Below, piece by piece: positions 1-5,904 of a stretch of 7,185 bases of DNA. The notes under the pieces are model-generated. The model was given only the letters and a program-made list of their open reading frames with translations, did not search any database and was not told the origin of the DNA. The stretch is from positions 1-7,185 of the forward strand of contig DGEG01000028.1 of NCBI GenBank assembly GCA_002385825.1, read 5' to 3'. Position numbers and translations under genes: made by a program. This stretch comes from Firmicutes bacterium UBA3932. GTDB lineage: Bacteria; Bacillota; Clostridia; Peptostreptococcales; Anaerovoracaceae. How positions within the stretch are numbered: the stretch's first letter is position 1; the number at the start of each line of letters is the position of its first letter.

Positions 1-19
1 AGATGTGTATAAGAGACAG
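1..19 (+). other. Tn5/Nextera mosaic-end adapter (left)
   Basis: The first 19 bases, AGATGTGTATAAGAGACAG, are exactly the Tn5 mosaic end used in Nextera tagmentation, oriented so that the genomic insert follows it. This is untrimmed library adapter and not genomic sequence. Native sequence begins at base 20. Confidence 0.97.
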
Positions 20-254
20 CCCCCAACTGTGCAAAATTTCAAGTAGTGCATGATTATTTGTTAAAATATGTTATTACTATACAATCCTGCCATGCATTAA
101 TTGATTTTTTGCACATCTGCAATTGTCGGGAGAAAAGAACAACCATTTGTCTTTCTCAAATTCGGCAAAGGACTTTTTGCCATATAAAGATGATTATACA
201 GATTTTTCAGATTATTGAAAGTGTTTTTTATCAAAGATATGTTTATGACATGAA
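20..254. other. AT-rich stretch with no recognised gene
   Basis: This AT-rich stretch lies downstream of the minus-strand glycosylase gene. A plus-strand reading frame runs from 46 to 372, but it has no clear ribosome binding site, low-complexity composition, and its second half overlaps the conserved glycosylase gene on the other strand, so I do not call it. I saw no tRNA and no convincing terminator hairpin for the glycosylase. Confidence 0.5.
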
Positions 255-764
255 TTATCTACGGGATTCCAGAATTACGCTCCATGCTTCGATGAGCCTT
301 TCCAGGCTCCATGCAGCGTTTGCAGGGCTTGTAGACGGCAGCTTTTCAATGGGGCGTCCCGTTTTCGGATAGGAATACTTCATATAGAGTTTGTATGCAG
401 TTCCACCGTTTGCATAGATTTTTTCTATAGGTGCATGATCAAGAATAATACTGAGATCCGTCGGCACCACATCTTTGATGCTGCTGTCACTGGCGCCTGT
501 AACCCTGCAGCTCTTAACCACATCCCAGACCGCGAAACCGTTGCTGAGGATCAGTTCCTTCTTCTCCTCGATGGTCTCGGGAGCGGGGGGACCGGTCAAT
601 GCGGCCATCACCTTCCAGAAGCGATTTTGCGGATGGTGGTAAAAGAATTTTCCTTCTCTCGATTTGGGGGACGGAAAGGTCCCTAAGATTAAAACTCGCG
701 AGTTTTCATTAAAAAGTGGTTCTACCGGATGAACGAACCGCTCCGATGCCATTGATGTTTTCAT
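255..764 (-). CDS. DNA-deoxyinosine (hypoxanthine) glycosylase, UDG superfamily family 6
   Basis: This 169-residue protein is a likely base-excision repair enzyme that removes hypoxanthine, the deamination product of adenine, from DNA. Visible signatures are the N-terminal GTFPSPKS (residues 28-35), the HPQNRFW block (44-50) typical of the hypoxanthine-DNA glycosylase branch, and the C-terminal LPSTSPANA motif (142-150), which corresponds to the DNA-intercalating motif 2 of the superfamily. Length is normal for the family and the protein looks intact. The ATG at 764 is chosen because AAGG stands five bases before it; Met5 (752) is a possible alternative, since many relatives start close to the conserved core. 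It is a single gene transcribed away from the selenoprotein gene. No function link to its neighbours is evident. A general Mug-like uracil glycosylase is less likely given the HPQNRFW block. Confidence 0.88.
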   Translation of the reverse strand: MKTSMASERFVHPVEPLFNENSRVLILGTFPSPKSREGKFFYHHPQNRFWKVMAALTGPPAPETIEEKKELILSNGFAVWDVVKSCRVTGASDSSIKDVVPTDLSIILDHAPIEKIYANGGTAYKLYMKYSYPKTGRPIEKLPSTSPANAAWSLERLIEAWSVILESRR

Positions 765-790
765 TGTTGCCTTATCCTTTTATATATTTT

Positions 791-820
791 TTGAATACTT
801 ATATATTTGCAGGGTATAAG
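791..820 (+). promoter_or_regulatory. Candidate sigma-A promoter for the selenoprotein gene
   Basis: TTGAAT (791-796) and TATAAG (815-820) are separated by 18 bases in an AT-rich stretch and match the -35 and -10 consensus at 4/6 and 5/6. Transcription would begin near 827, leaving a leader of about 210 bases that contains the 30-base repeats. Called from the sequence only. Confidence 0.35.
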
Positions 821-843
821 ATTATTATCCACTCCTTTTGCAA
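814..843 (-). promoter_or_regulatory. Weak candidate promoter for the glycosylase gene
   Basis: On the minus strand, TTGCAA (838-843) and TTATAC (814-819) are 18 bases apart. Both are poor matches, so this is tentative. If real, it overlaps the -10 of the plus-strand candidate promoter, and the two divergent promoters would compete for polymerase. Confidence 0.2.
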
Positions 844-906
844 TACAAAACAAGTACTTTTTCGATCCAGCGAAATGAAACTAATAACTGCCATGGCTCA
901 AATTTG

Positions 907-1027
907 CCAAAAGCAAAAAGGGCTGGGGCAAAACAAGCTAAAGCAAAAATGGTTGGCGCAAAACAAGCCAAAACAAAATGGCCGAGGCTAAAACCAGCCA
1001 AAACAAAATAGCCCGGGCCAAGAAGAG
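907..1027 (+). repeat. Four degenerate 30-base tandem repeats in the selenoprotein leader
   Basis: Units at 907-937, 938-967, 968-997 and 998-1027 each start with CCAAAA or CTAAAG and carry an A-rich half followed by a GC-rich half (for example GGGCTGGGGC, GGCCGAGGC, GCCCGGGCC). The array ends inside the Shine-Dalgarno site of the next gene. The 10-codon period leaves one frame open (875-991, rich in Gln, Lys and Asn), but nothing suggests it is translated. The GC-rich halves can pair with each other, so the leader may be structured. Confidence 0.7.
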
Positions 1028-1033
1028 GAGGTG
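1026..1033 (+). promoter_or_regulatory. Perfect Shine-Dalgarno site of the selenoprotein gene
   Basis: AGGAGGTG is fully complementary to the 16S rRNA 3' end and sits seven bases before the ATG at 1041. A site this strong in front of what looks like a 30-codon frame is good evidence that the start is real and that the gene continues past the UGA. Confidence 0.85.
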
Positions 1034-1040
1034 AAGGAAC

Positions 1041-1325
1041 ATGAAGTTTCAGTTAACCGATGAACTAAAAAACCATATGATCTCAAAAAACCTTGATAAC
1101 ATCGTATTGGAAACCAAGATCCGATCTTGTTGATCAGGCTCCTATGCTGAAGTTTCAGCAAAATTCGGCAATAGTCCTAATAACGGTTTCGATGTACATG
1201 AAGTAGACGGTTTCCGAGTTTATGTACAGCCGGGAATTAAAGCAGATAAGGAAATCGTTACATTAGGGCTTGAAAAGATGCTGTTCCTTGAAAGGATCAC
1301 CATCGACGGTATCAGAACGGTATGA
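1041..1325 (+). CDS. HesB/IscA-like small selenoprotein (CC/Se motif type), UGA at 1131 read as Sec
   Basis: The frame opens at ATG 1041 and meets UGA at 1131-1133. Read as selenocysteine it continues without interruption to the UGA at 1323-1325, giving 94 residues with Sec at position 31. The Sec lies in Arg-Ser-Cys-Sec-Ser-Gly (28-33), and protein-like sequence continues beyond it, including FDVHEVDGFRVYVQPGI (50-66). This resembles A-type Fe-S carriers (HesB/IscA): an N-terminal LTDELK helix, a GCSG-like loop in which Sec takes the place of the conserved Cys, then a DG-x-K/R-V-x-V strand. The C-terminal Cys-Gly-Cys of true carriers is missing. I recall an NCBI family named 'CC/Se motif family (seleno)protein' with the same layout, but could not verify the match. 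The biochemical role is unknown; a thiol/selenol redox or metal-binding role is inference. A SECIS-like hairpin follows the UGA. A pseudogene with a Cys- or Trp-to-stop mutation is the main alternative. Confidence 0.8.
1131..1160 (+). promoter_or_regulatory. Sec UGA codon and bacterial SECIS hairpin
   Basis: UGA (1131-1133) is followed 11 bases later by a perfect hairpin. TGCTGA (1145-1150) pairs with TCAGCA (1155-1160) around an AGTT loop (1151-1154). The loop starts 17 bases after the UGA and has a G at its second position. Bacterial SECIS elements recognised by SelB have a short stem with a small apical loop, a G among the first two loop bases, and a loop about 16-37 bases after the UGA; this hairpin meets all of these. 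The selenocysteine machinery (selA, selB, selC, selD) is not in the window. Confidence 0.75.
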
Positions 1326-1329
1326 CAGC

Positions 1330-1362
1330 GCGGCGCCAAACACGGGAAAACATTGGCGCCGC
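1330..1362 (+). terminator. Strong hairpin after the selenoprotein gene, possible terminator
   Basis: GCGGCGCCAA (1330-1339) and TTGGCGCCGC (1353-1362) form a perfect 10-base-pair stem with a 13-base loop, starting five bases after the stop codon. The following ATCTTATT is only weakly T-rich, so it is an imperfect intrinsic terminator. It could also act as a 3' mRNA stabiliser, and it lies between convergent genes. Confidence 0.45.
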
Positions 1363-1410
1363 ATCTTATTGCTCAAGATCAAACAGGGGGTTATGCCCAC
1401 AGACAATTAT

Positions 1411-1434
1411 TTTATGATCAAATTTATGATCAAT
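1411..1434. repeat. Two-copy 12-base tandem repeat
   Basis: TTTATGATCAAA (1411-1422) is followed directly by TTTATGATCAAT (1423-1434), 11 of 12 bases identical. Each contains the palindrome TGATCA. It lies in the non-coding gap between the selenoprotein gene and pyrD. Confidence 0.7.
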
Positions 1435-1440
1435 CTAACG

Positions 1441-1551
1441 ATTATTCAATGATTATCCCAGGATCATCACAGTAGTCATTCAATAATCACCCCAGGCTCA
1501 TCTCATTAATTATTCAATAATCGGCCCGGATCTGTGTAATTATTCAATAAT
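1441..1551. repeat. Four-copy array of ATTATTCAATAAT, about 34-base period, running into the pyrD stop
   Basis: The 13-base near-palindrome ATTATTCAATAAT occurs at 1441-1453 (one mismatch), 1475-1487 (two mismatches), 1509-1521 (perfect) and 1539-1551 (perfect), with periods of 34, 34 and 30 bases. The first three copies are followed by related CC-rich spacers such as CCCCAGGCTCATC. The last copy holds the final codons and stop of pyrD, so on the minus strand each unit repeats a stop-containing pyrD tail (Ile-Ile-Glu-stop). Confidence 0.75.
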
Positions 1552-2454
1552 CACCCCGCCGATTATCTGATTTATATCCGAAATATTTTTCTTCCGCAGG
1601 TAATCTTCTATTTCCGAAATGATCTTTTCCATTATATCCGGCCGGACGAAATTGCCGGTCCCCACCTGCACCGCTGTAGCCCCCGCAAGGATAAACTCTA
1701 TGGCATCGGCGCCGCTGGCTATTCCGCCCAGACCGATAACGGGAATCTTCACCTTTTGCGCCACCTGCCACACCATCCTCAAAGCGATGGGTTTAATGGC
1801 CGGTCCCGAGAGCCCTCCTGTTATTTTCCCAAGCTTTGGCCGCATGGTATTAATATCTATGGCCATTCCCAAAAACGTATTCACCAGCGAAACCGCATCC
1901 GTACCGGCGCTTTCCGCTGCCAGGGCGATCTCCGTTATGTCCGTCACGTTAGGAGACAGCTTGGTTATCAGGGGAATTTCCGACACGCTCTTCGCCGCTT
2001 TCACGATCTTATACGTTTCCTCGGCGCTTTGGCCGAAGGCTTTTCCCCCTTCTTTCAGGTTCGGACAGGATACGTTCAGCTCGATCAAGGCCGTTTTTTT
2101 CTTGTTGAGCTCCTTTATGATGGTCATGAAATCCTCTTCGCTGTAGGCCGATACGCTGGCTATCACCGGCACGCCGTACTTCTCAAAAAACGGAAGCGTG
2201 ACGCTGAGAAAGTATTCAAGCCCCTTGTTCTGTATACCTACGGCGTTAAGCATTCCGCAAGAGGTTTCCGCTACCCTGGGAGGCGGATTGCCCTGCTGGG
2301 GCTTGAGGGTGAAGCTCTTTGGCACAATGGCGCCAAGCTTGCTGCAATCCACGTATTCAGCCGATTCCATGCCAAATGTTCCCGAAGCGGGCATCACGGG
2401 ATTCTGCAGTTCCACTCCGGCTATATTGACCTTTAAACTTATCCTCTCCATCAT
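1540..2454 (-). CDS. pyrD: Dihydroorotate dehydrogenase, class 1B catalytic (FMN) subunit
   Basis: This 304-residue cytoplasmic FMN enzyme interconverts dihydroorotate and orotate. Class 1B enzymes form a complex with PyrK, which passes electrons to or from NAD(H). The sequence shows the N-terminal NPVMPASGTFG stretch, the NVSCPN motif containing the class 1 catalytic cysteine, the VSLVNTFLGM region, and the FMN-phosphate site GLGGIASGADA followed by GATAVQVGT. The open frame extends upstream to 2532, but that part is only pyrK read out of frame. The start at 2454 is chosen because GGAGGT lies six bases ahead and because ATGA there overlaps the pyrK stop, a typical sign of translational coupling. 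Length is normal for the family. In this gene order it could serve UMP synthesis or, run in reverse, orotate reduction. The last codons coincide with a repeat unit that recurs three more times downstream. Confidence 0.95.
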   Translation of the reverse strand: MMERISLKVNIAGVELQNPVMPASGTFGMESAEYVDCSKLGAIVPKSFTLKPQQGNPPPRVAETSCGMLNAVGIQNKGLEYFLSVTLPFFEKYGVPVIASVSAYSEEDFMTIIKELNKKKTALIELNVSCPNLKEGGKAFGQSAEETYKIVKAAKSVSEIPLITKLSPNVTDITEIALAAESAGTDAVSLVNTFLGMAIDINTMRPKLGKITGGLSGPAIKPIALRMVWQVAQKVKIPVIGLGGIASGADAIEFILAGATAVQVGTGNFVRPDIMEKIISEIEDYLRKKNISDINQIIGGVIIE

Positions 2455-3215
2455 CCATACACCTCCGCCAGCGGAAAAACAGGCCCGTCCTTGCACACCC
2501 TCTGGTAACCTTTTGTGGTTTTGCATACGCATACATAGCAGACGCCTATGCCGCAGGCCATGCGCTCTTCCAACGATATATATCCGTCTATGCCGTGTTC
2601 TTGGGAAAAGTCATAGGCAAGCTTGCCCAACCGCTTAGAGCCGCATACAAAGATCTGGTCTATAGCTCCTTCCTGCCGGCTCCGCTCAAGTATCTTCCGG
2701 ACGTTCTCCACATCGCTGCTACCGTCCGCATCGTATACTTCATGAACAACTGCGGCGGAAGATTCCAACACTTTCCTGCCAAACACATGGTCCGGAGTTT
2801 TCCCGCTTAAGATCGCCTCCACCCGAAGGCCTTTTCCCGCAGCGCTCACGCCGAGAGACACCAGGGACACTATGCCCACTCCCCGGCCCAGGATGGCGAT
2901 TTTCTTAGCCCCCTCTTTAAGCTCATATGCCTTTCCCGTGGGACCCAGCAGATCTATTTCATCACCCGGCTCGTAACCCGCCATGATCTTTGTCCCTGCA
3001 CCTTTTACCGCATAGACGAACTCCACGGTCCCGGCCTCCCTGTCGTAGAGATAAACGCTGAAGGGCCTCCTCAAGAGAGGCTCATTGCCGTCTTTCACTT
3101 TTATATGGACAACTTGGCCGTCTTTCACTTCTTTCGCTATCTCCGGGCAATTTACAGCCATGTGACGGTAGCCGCCCCCTATAGCTTCATTAGCAAGGAC
3201 TACACCCGAACGCAT
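2451..3215 (-). CDS. pyrK: Dihydroorotate dehydrogenase electron-transfer subunit (FAD, 2Fe-2S)
   Basis: This 254-residue partner of class 1B PyrD belongs to the ferredoxin reductase-like superfamily and shuttles electrons between NAD(H) and the PyrD FMN through FAD and a [2Fe-2S] cluster. An N-terminal beta-barrel carries the FAD motif Arg-Pro-Phe-Ser (residues 50-53). An NAD-binding domain follows. The C-terminal cluster site ERMACGIGVCYVC places Cys at 221, 226 and 229, with the fourth at 241 in VCKDGPVF; Cys231 is an extra one. The glycine-rich nucleotide loop reads GRGVGIVSL where PyrK usually has GGGIG followed by a proline, so Arg and Ser replace common residues. The start at 3215 is chosen because AAGGAGG lies eight bases ahead; the open frame reaches 3263 but would overlap pyrC. 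It is 19 bases from pyrC and overlaps pyrD by four bases. The family call is firm; the unusual loop leaves cofactor use less certain. Confidence 0.92.
   Translation of the reverse strand: MRSGVVLANEAIGGGYRHMAVNCPEIAKEVKDGQVVHIKVKDGNEPLLRRPFSVYLYDREAGTVEFVYAVKGAGTKIMAGYEPGDEIDLLGPTGKAYELKEGAKKIAILGRGVGIVSLVSLGVSAAGKGLRVEAILSGKTPDHVFGRKVLESSAAVVHEVYDADGSSDVENVRKILERSRQEGAIDQIFVCGSKRLGKLAYDFSQEHGIDGYISLEERMACGIGVCYVCVCKTTKGYQRVCKDGPVFPLAEVYG
2461..2466 (-). promoter_or_regulatory. Shine-Dalgarno site that fixes the pyrD start
   Basis: On the minus strand GGAGGT lies six bases before ATG 2454, inside the last codons of pyrK. It decides against the longer frame beginning at 2532. Confidence 0.8.
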
Positions 3216-3223
3216 ATTTACAT

Positions 3224-3230
3224 CCTCCTT
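3224..3230 (-). promoter_or_regulatory. Shine-Dalgarno site that fixes the pyrK start
   Basis: AAGGAGG on the minus strand, eight bases before ATG 3215 and directly after the pyrC stop, selects this start over the upstream ATG at 3263. Confidence 0.8.
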
Positions 3231-3234
3231 GGAA

Positions 3235-4512
3235 TCAGCTCTCTTCATAAACGATCTTGCCACCCACGATAGTCGCCACCGGCTTTCCTTTTAACCGCAT
3301 GCCTTCATAGGGCATATTCCTCGCCTTGGAGAAGAACTTATCCTTTTGGACAACCCATTCCCTGTTCAAATCGATAATCGTCACATCCGCAGGCTCTCCC
3401 GGGGTCAGGCTTCCCCCTTTTATTTTCAGAATCGATGCCGGATTGACACTGAGCATCTCAAATATCCTCTTCAGCCCCACCCCATGCCTTTCGTGGAGCT
3501 CCGTAATCGCCAGCCCCAAAGCCGTTTCAAGCCCGATGATGCCGTTGGGGCCGTCTACCAGCCCTTTCGTCTTTTCCTCATCCGTATGGGGCGCATGGTC
3601 CGTCGCTATGGCATCGATGGTGCCGTCTTTTATCCCCATGATGATTTCGTCCAAATCTTCCTGAGTTCTTAAAGGAGGACTCATTTTAGCATTAGGTCCT
3701 TCTCTTAATACCACGTCCTCTGTAAAGGTGAAGTGATGGGGCGTCACCTCGCAGGTCACTTTCACGCCCCTCTTCTTTGCTTCGCGTATCAATTGAACGC
3801 TTCCCTTTGAGGAGACATGCTGTATATGTATGTGCCCGCCGGTTTTTTCCGCCAGGTAAATATCTCTTAACACGATCAAATCCTCTGCAATGCCCGGCAC
3901 CCCTATGCAGCCCAGCTTCCGGGCCACCTCTCCCTGGTTGATGGATCTATCGTTCATGAAATGCATATCCTCGCAATGCTGAACTACAGGAATTCCCAAC
4001 TCTTTTGCTATAATGAGTCCTTCGTATACAAGCCGTCCGTTTTGGACCGTACCTCCGTCATCGGTAAAGCCCAGAGCGCCCCTATCTCGCAGGGCGGCAA
4101 AATCCGTCAGCTCTTTTCCTCCCATACCTTTTGTGGCGCTGGCCAGACCGTAGACGCGGCAATCTGCCCTCTCAGCCAGCCGCCGGAAGTGATCAAAGGT
4201 CTCCGGATTGTCCAGCACAGGCTTGGTGTTTGGCATGCACACCACGGAAGTAAAGCCCCCTGCCACCGCCGCCTTGGCCCCTGTGGCTATGGTCTCTTTA
4301 TATTCATAACCCGGCTCCCGGAAATGCACATGTATATCTATGAAGCCCGGAGTTACCGTAAGACCTTTTGCGTCAATCACTTTCGCGTCATCGGACTCAA
4401 GCCCTTTCCCAACCTTTTCGATAACTCCGCCGGCAATGATAACGTCGCGTATATCGTCTATTCCGTTTAAAGGATCCACGACCCTTCCGTTTTTAATTAA
4501 AATCTTATCCAT
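3235..4512 (-). CDS. pyrC: Dihydroorotase, class I
   Basis: This 425-residue zinc amidohydrolase interconverts N-carbamoyl-L-aspartate and dihydroorotate. Metal and substrate residues of class I enzymes are visible: HVHFREPG (His61, His63, Arg65), Asp151 in GFTDDG, which bridges the metals in place of a carbamylated lysine, His179 (VVQHCED), His232 (HIQHVSS) and the catalytic DHAPH (Asp305). An N-terminal beta segment and C-terminal GEPADVTIIDL strand form the usual composite domain. Length is typical. The ATG at 4512 follows AGGAGG with a short spacer. The gene stands 52 bases after the M20 hydrolase and 19 bases before pyrK. The reaction is reversible, so the enzyme fits both UMP synthesis and orotate breakdown. 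Class I dihydroorotases resemble hydantoinases and allantoinases, but HVHFREPG, GFTDDG and the pyrKD neighbours favour dihydroorotase. Confidence 0.93.
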   Translation of the reverse strand: MDKILIKNGRVVDPLNGIDDIRDVIIAGGVIEKVGKGLESDDAKVIDAKGLTVTPGFIDIHVHFREPGYEYKETIATGAKAAVAGGFTSVVCMPNTKPVLDNPETFDHFRRLAERADCRVYGLASATKGMGGKELTDFAALRDRGALGFTDDGGTVQNGRLVYEGLIIAKELGIPVVQHCEDMHFMNDRSINQGEVARKLGCIGVPGIAEDLIVLRDIYLAEKTGGHIHIQHVSSKGSVQLIREAKKRGVKVTCEVTPHHFTFTEDVVLREGPNAKMSPPLRTQEDLDEIIMGIKDGTIDAIATDHAPHTDEEKTKGLVDGPNGIIGLETALGLAITELHERHGVGLKRIFEMLSVNPASILKIKGGSLTPGEPADVTIIDLNREWVVQKDKFFSKARNMPYEGMRLKGKPVATIVGGKIVYEES

Positions 4513-4564
4513 TACCCCTCCTCGCTTCTTCGTCTCATTTTTATGTTCTTTATTGTGCTCATCT

Positions 4565-5800
4565 TCAAGCGGAAAGGACTTTTACCGCCTCTTTCAGCAC
4601 CTCAATCCCCGCGTGAATATCGCCAAAGTCCGTGAACTCATTTTTGTTGTGGCTTATGCCCCCTTTGCTGGGAACAAATATAAGCCCCGTGGGAACGAGG
4701 GGCGCCAAGTTCATGCAATCGTGACCGGCTCCGCTGTTCATCCTCTTATATGGAACTTCTTTCTCCTTACATATTGACTCAATTATGTTAATGATCTCCG
4801 GATCCAGTTCCACCGGATTTTCACTGGACAAGTGTTCAAAAATCAGCCCTATGCCTCTCTTTTCCGCGATGGATGAGGCTGACGATCGAATCTCCTCGTA
4901 TGCTCTCAAGATGCTTTCTTTTTCCACTCCCCGAACATCTACCAACAGCTCTGTATAGCCAGGCACTACGTTCATGACACCGGGGCGCACTGTGCACCGG
5001 CCTACGGTTGCAACGGTATGATGATCTTTTTCTTTGTAGCCCGCCTTCTCCACGGCGAGAATTATTTCCGCAGCCGCCGCGAGGGCATCATGTCGCTCTC
5101 CCATGGGGCATGCCCCTGAATGGGCCTCGACCCCATGCAGTTCAATGCGGGCTCTTGTGGGAGCCGCAATCCTCTCAACGATTCCGATCTGAAGCTTCTC
5201 CCTTTCCAATATGACGTTCTGCTCCACATGCAGCTCCAAAAAAGCCTTATAATCTTCTGCAGCAAATCCGGGCAGATCATCGGGATCGTAACCCAGCTGC
5301 TTTAATGCCCGGTAGACGGAAATACCTTTATTGTCTTTTGCGGCTTTCAGCGCCTCCACGTCCAACTTCCCCACCAGGATTTTGCTGCCGGCAGTGGCTA
5401 TGTTGAACCTGCTGGATTCCTCCCCTGCGAAGACCACCAATTCAATGGAATGCCTGTTGGGAAAGCCCTCCCTGTCCAATTGTCGCATGCACTCAAACCC
5501 GGCCAATACCCCTACAGCGCCGTCGTATGCGCCTCCTTGGGGCACGGTATCCAGATGGGAGCCCACAAGCACCGCGGGAAGATCCGGATCCAACCCTTCT
5601 TTTCTGATCCAGAGGTTTCCTGCATTATCCTTTCGAGCTGTAAACCCCAGGTCCTCCGACAACTTTTTCAGAAGGAGTTTGGCTTGCTCCTCTTCCCGGG
5701 TATAGGCGAGCCTTGTGATTCCCCCGTCCCTTTCCAGGCCGATTTTGCTGAAGTCTTCAAATAATTGTTCGAAACTGTACTCCGCGTCCTTTACCATCAT
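4565..5800 (-). CDS. M20-family N-carbamoyl-L-amino-acid hydrolase, candidate ureidosuccinase
   Basis: This 411-residue cytoplasmic metallohydrolase belongs to the hydantoinase/carbamoylase branch of family M20 (relatives HyuC, AllC and beta-ureidopropionase), which cut carbamoyl groups from amino acids to give CO2 and NH3. Expected metal ligands are His82 (GSHLDTV), Asp93 (GAYDGAVG), Glu127/Glu128 (AGEESSRF), His191 (LHVEQ) and His384 (SHNKNEF). Residues lining the substrate site in this branch are also present: Gln194, His227 (EAHSG), Asn277 (MNVVPG) and Arg290 (VDVRG). The usual AHAGTTPM reads AHSGACPM here. The start is one of two adjacent ATGs at 5800, seven bases after AAAAAGG. Its position next to dihydroorotase suggests N-carbamoyl-L-aspartate as substrate (inference from context). 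A general carbamoylase, hydantoin pathway enzyme or allantoate amidohydrolase cannot be excluded from sequence alone. Confidence 0.88.
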   Translation of the reverse strand: MMVKDAEYSFEQLFEDFSKIGLERDGGITRLAYTREEEQAKLLLKKLSEDLGFTARKDNAGNLWIRKEGLDPDLPAVLVGSHLDTVPQGGAYDGAVGVLAGFECMRQLDREGFPNRHSIELVVFAGEESSRFNIATAGSKILVGKLDVEALKAAKDNKGISVYRALKQLGYDPDDLPGFAAEDYKAFLELHVEQNVILEREKLQIGIVERIAAPTRARIELHGVEAHSGACPMGERHDALAAAAEIILAVEKAGYKEKDHHTVATVGRCTVRPGVMNVVPGYTELLVDVRGVEKESILRAYEEIRSSASSIAEKRGIGLIFEHLSSENPVELDPEIINIIESICKEKEVPYKRMNSGAGHDCMNLAPLVPTGLIFVPSKGGISHNKNEFTDFGDIHAGIEVLKEAVKVLSA

Positions 5801-5904
5801 ATTGATACCTTTTTACTTTTGGCCAATAGGGCCGATTTAGGGCCAGCTTATTTAAGACTAATTATTTCTTTGTTTATAGCCGGCCTCCTACCGTATTTTT
5901 GTCT
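5801..5904 (-). promoter_or_regulatory. 104-base gap between the TRAP and hydrolase genes with GC-rich pairing segments
   Basis: This is the longest gap in the operon. On the minus strand GGCCGGCT (5878-5885) can pair with AGCTGGCC (5841-5848) over eight base pairs, one of them G-U, across a 29-base AT-rich loop. Further GGCC copies at 5830-5833 and 5821-5824 allow alternative pairings. No T-run follows, so it is not a clear terminator. It might be a processing or stability element; no promoter is convincing. Confidence 0.3.

Noticed and set aside
130..185. Sigma-54 type promoter near TGGCAAAAAG on the minus strand
   Set aside because: The GG and GC dinucleotides are 13 bases apart; sigma-54 sites need 10.
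46..372. Plus-strand 108-codon frame
   Set aside because: It lacks a ribosome binding site and overlaps the conserved glycosylase gene on the other strand; the composition is not protein-like.
716..991. Plus-strand 91-codon frame ending in a Gln/Lys-rich repeat
   Set aside because: It begins inside the glycosylase gene on the other strand, and its repetitive end is explained by the 30-base tandem DNA repeat. No ribosome binding site was found for the internal ATG at 875.
1270..1452. Plus-strand 60-codon frame
   Set aside because: It is out of frame with the selenoprotein and runs through the hairpin and repeats, with no start signal.
1323..1475. Second UGA (1323-1325) as another Sec codon, extending the selenoprotein 49 residues to the TAG at 1473
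   Set aside because: The hairpin behind it has a 13-base loop with A and C as its first two bases, so it does not fit SECIS rules, and the protein already has the expected family length. Kept as ordinary stop.
1441..1551. CRISPR array
   Set aside because: Repeat cores are only 13 bases with related, not unique, spacers, the last copy lies in pyrD, and there are no cas genes.
2455..2532. N-terminal extension of pyrD to the ATG at 2532
   Set aside because: The added residues are pyrK read in another frame, and the conserved protein and Shine-Dalgarno site both point to 2454.
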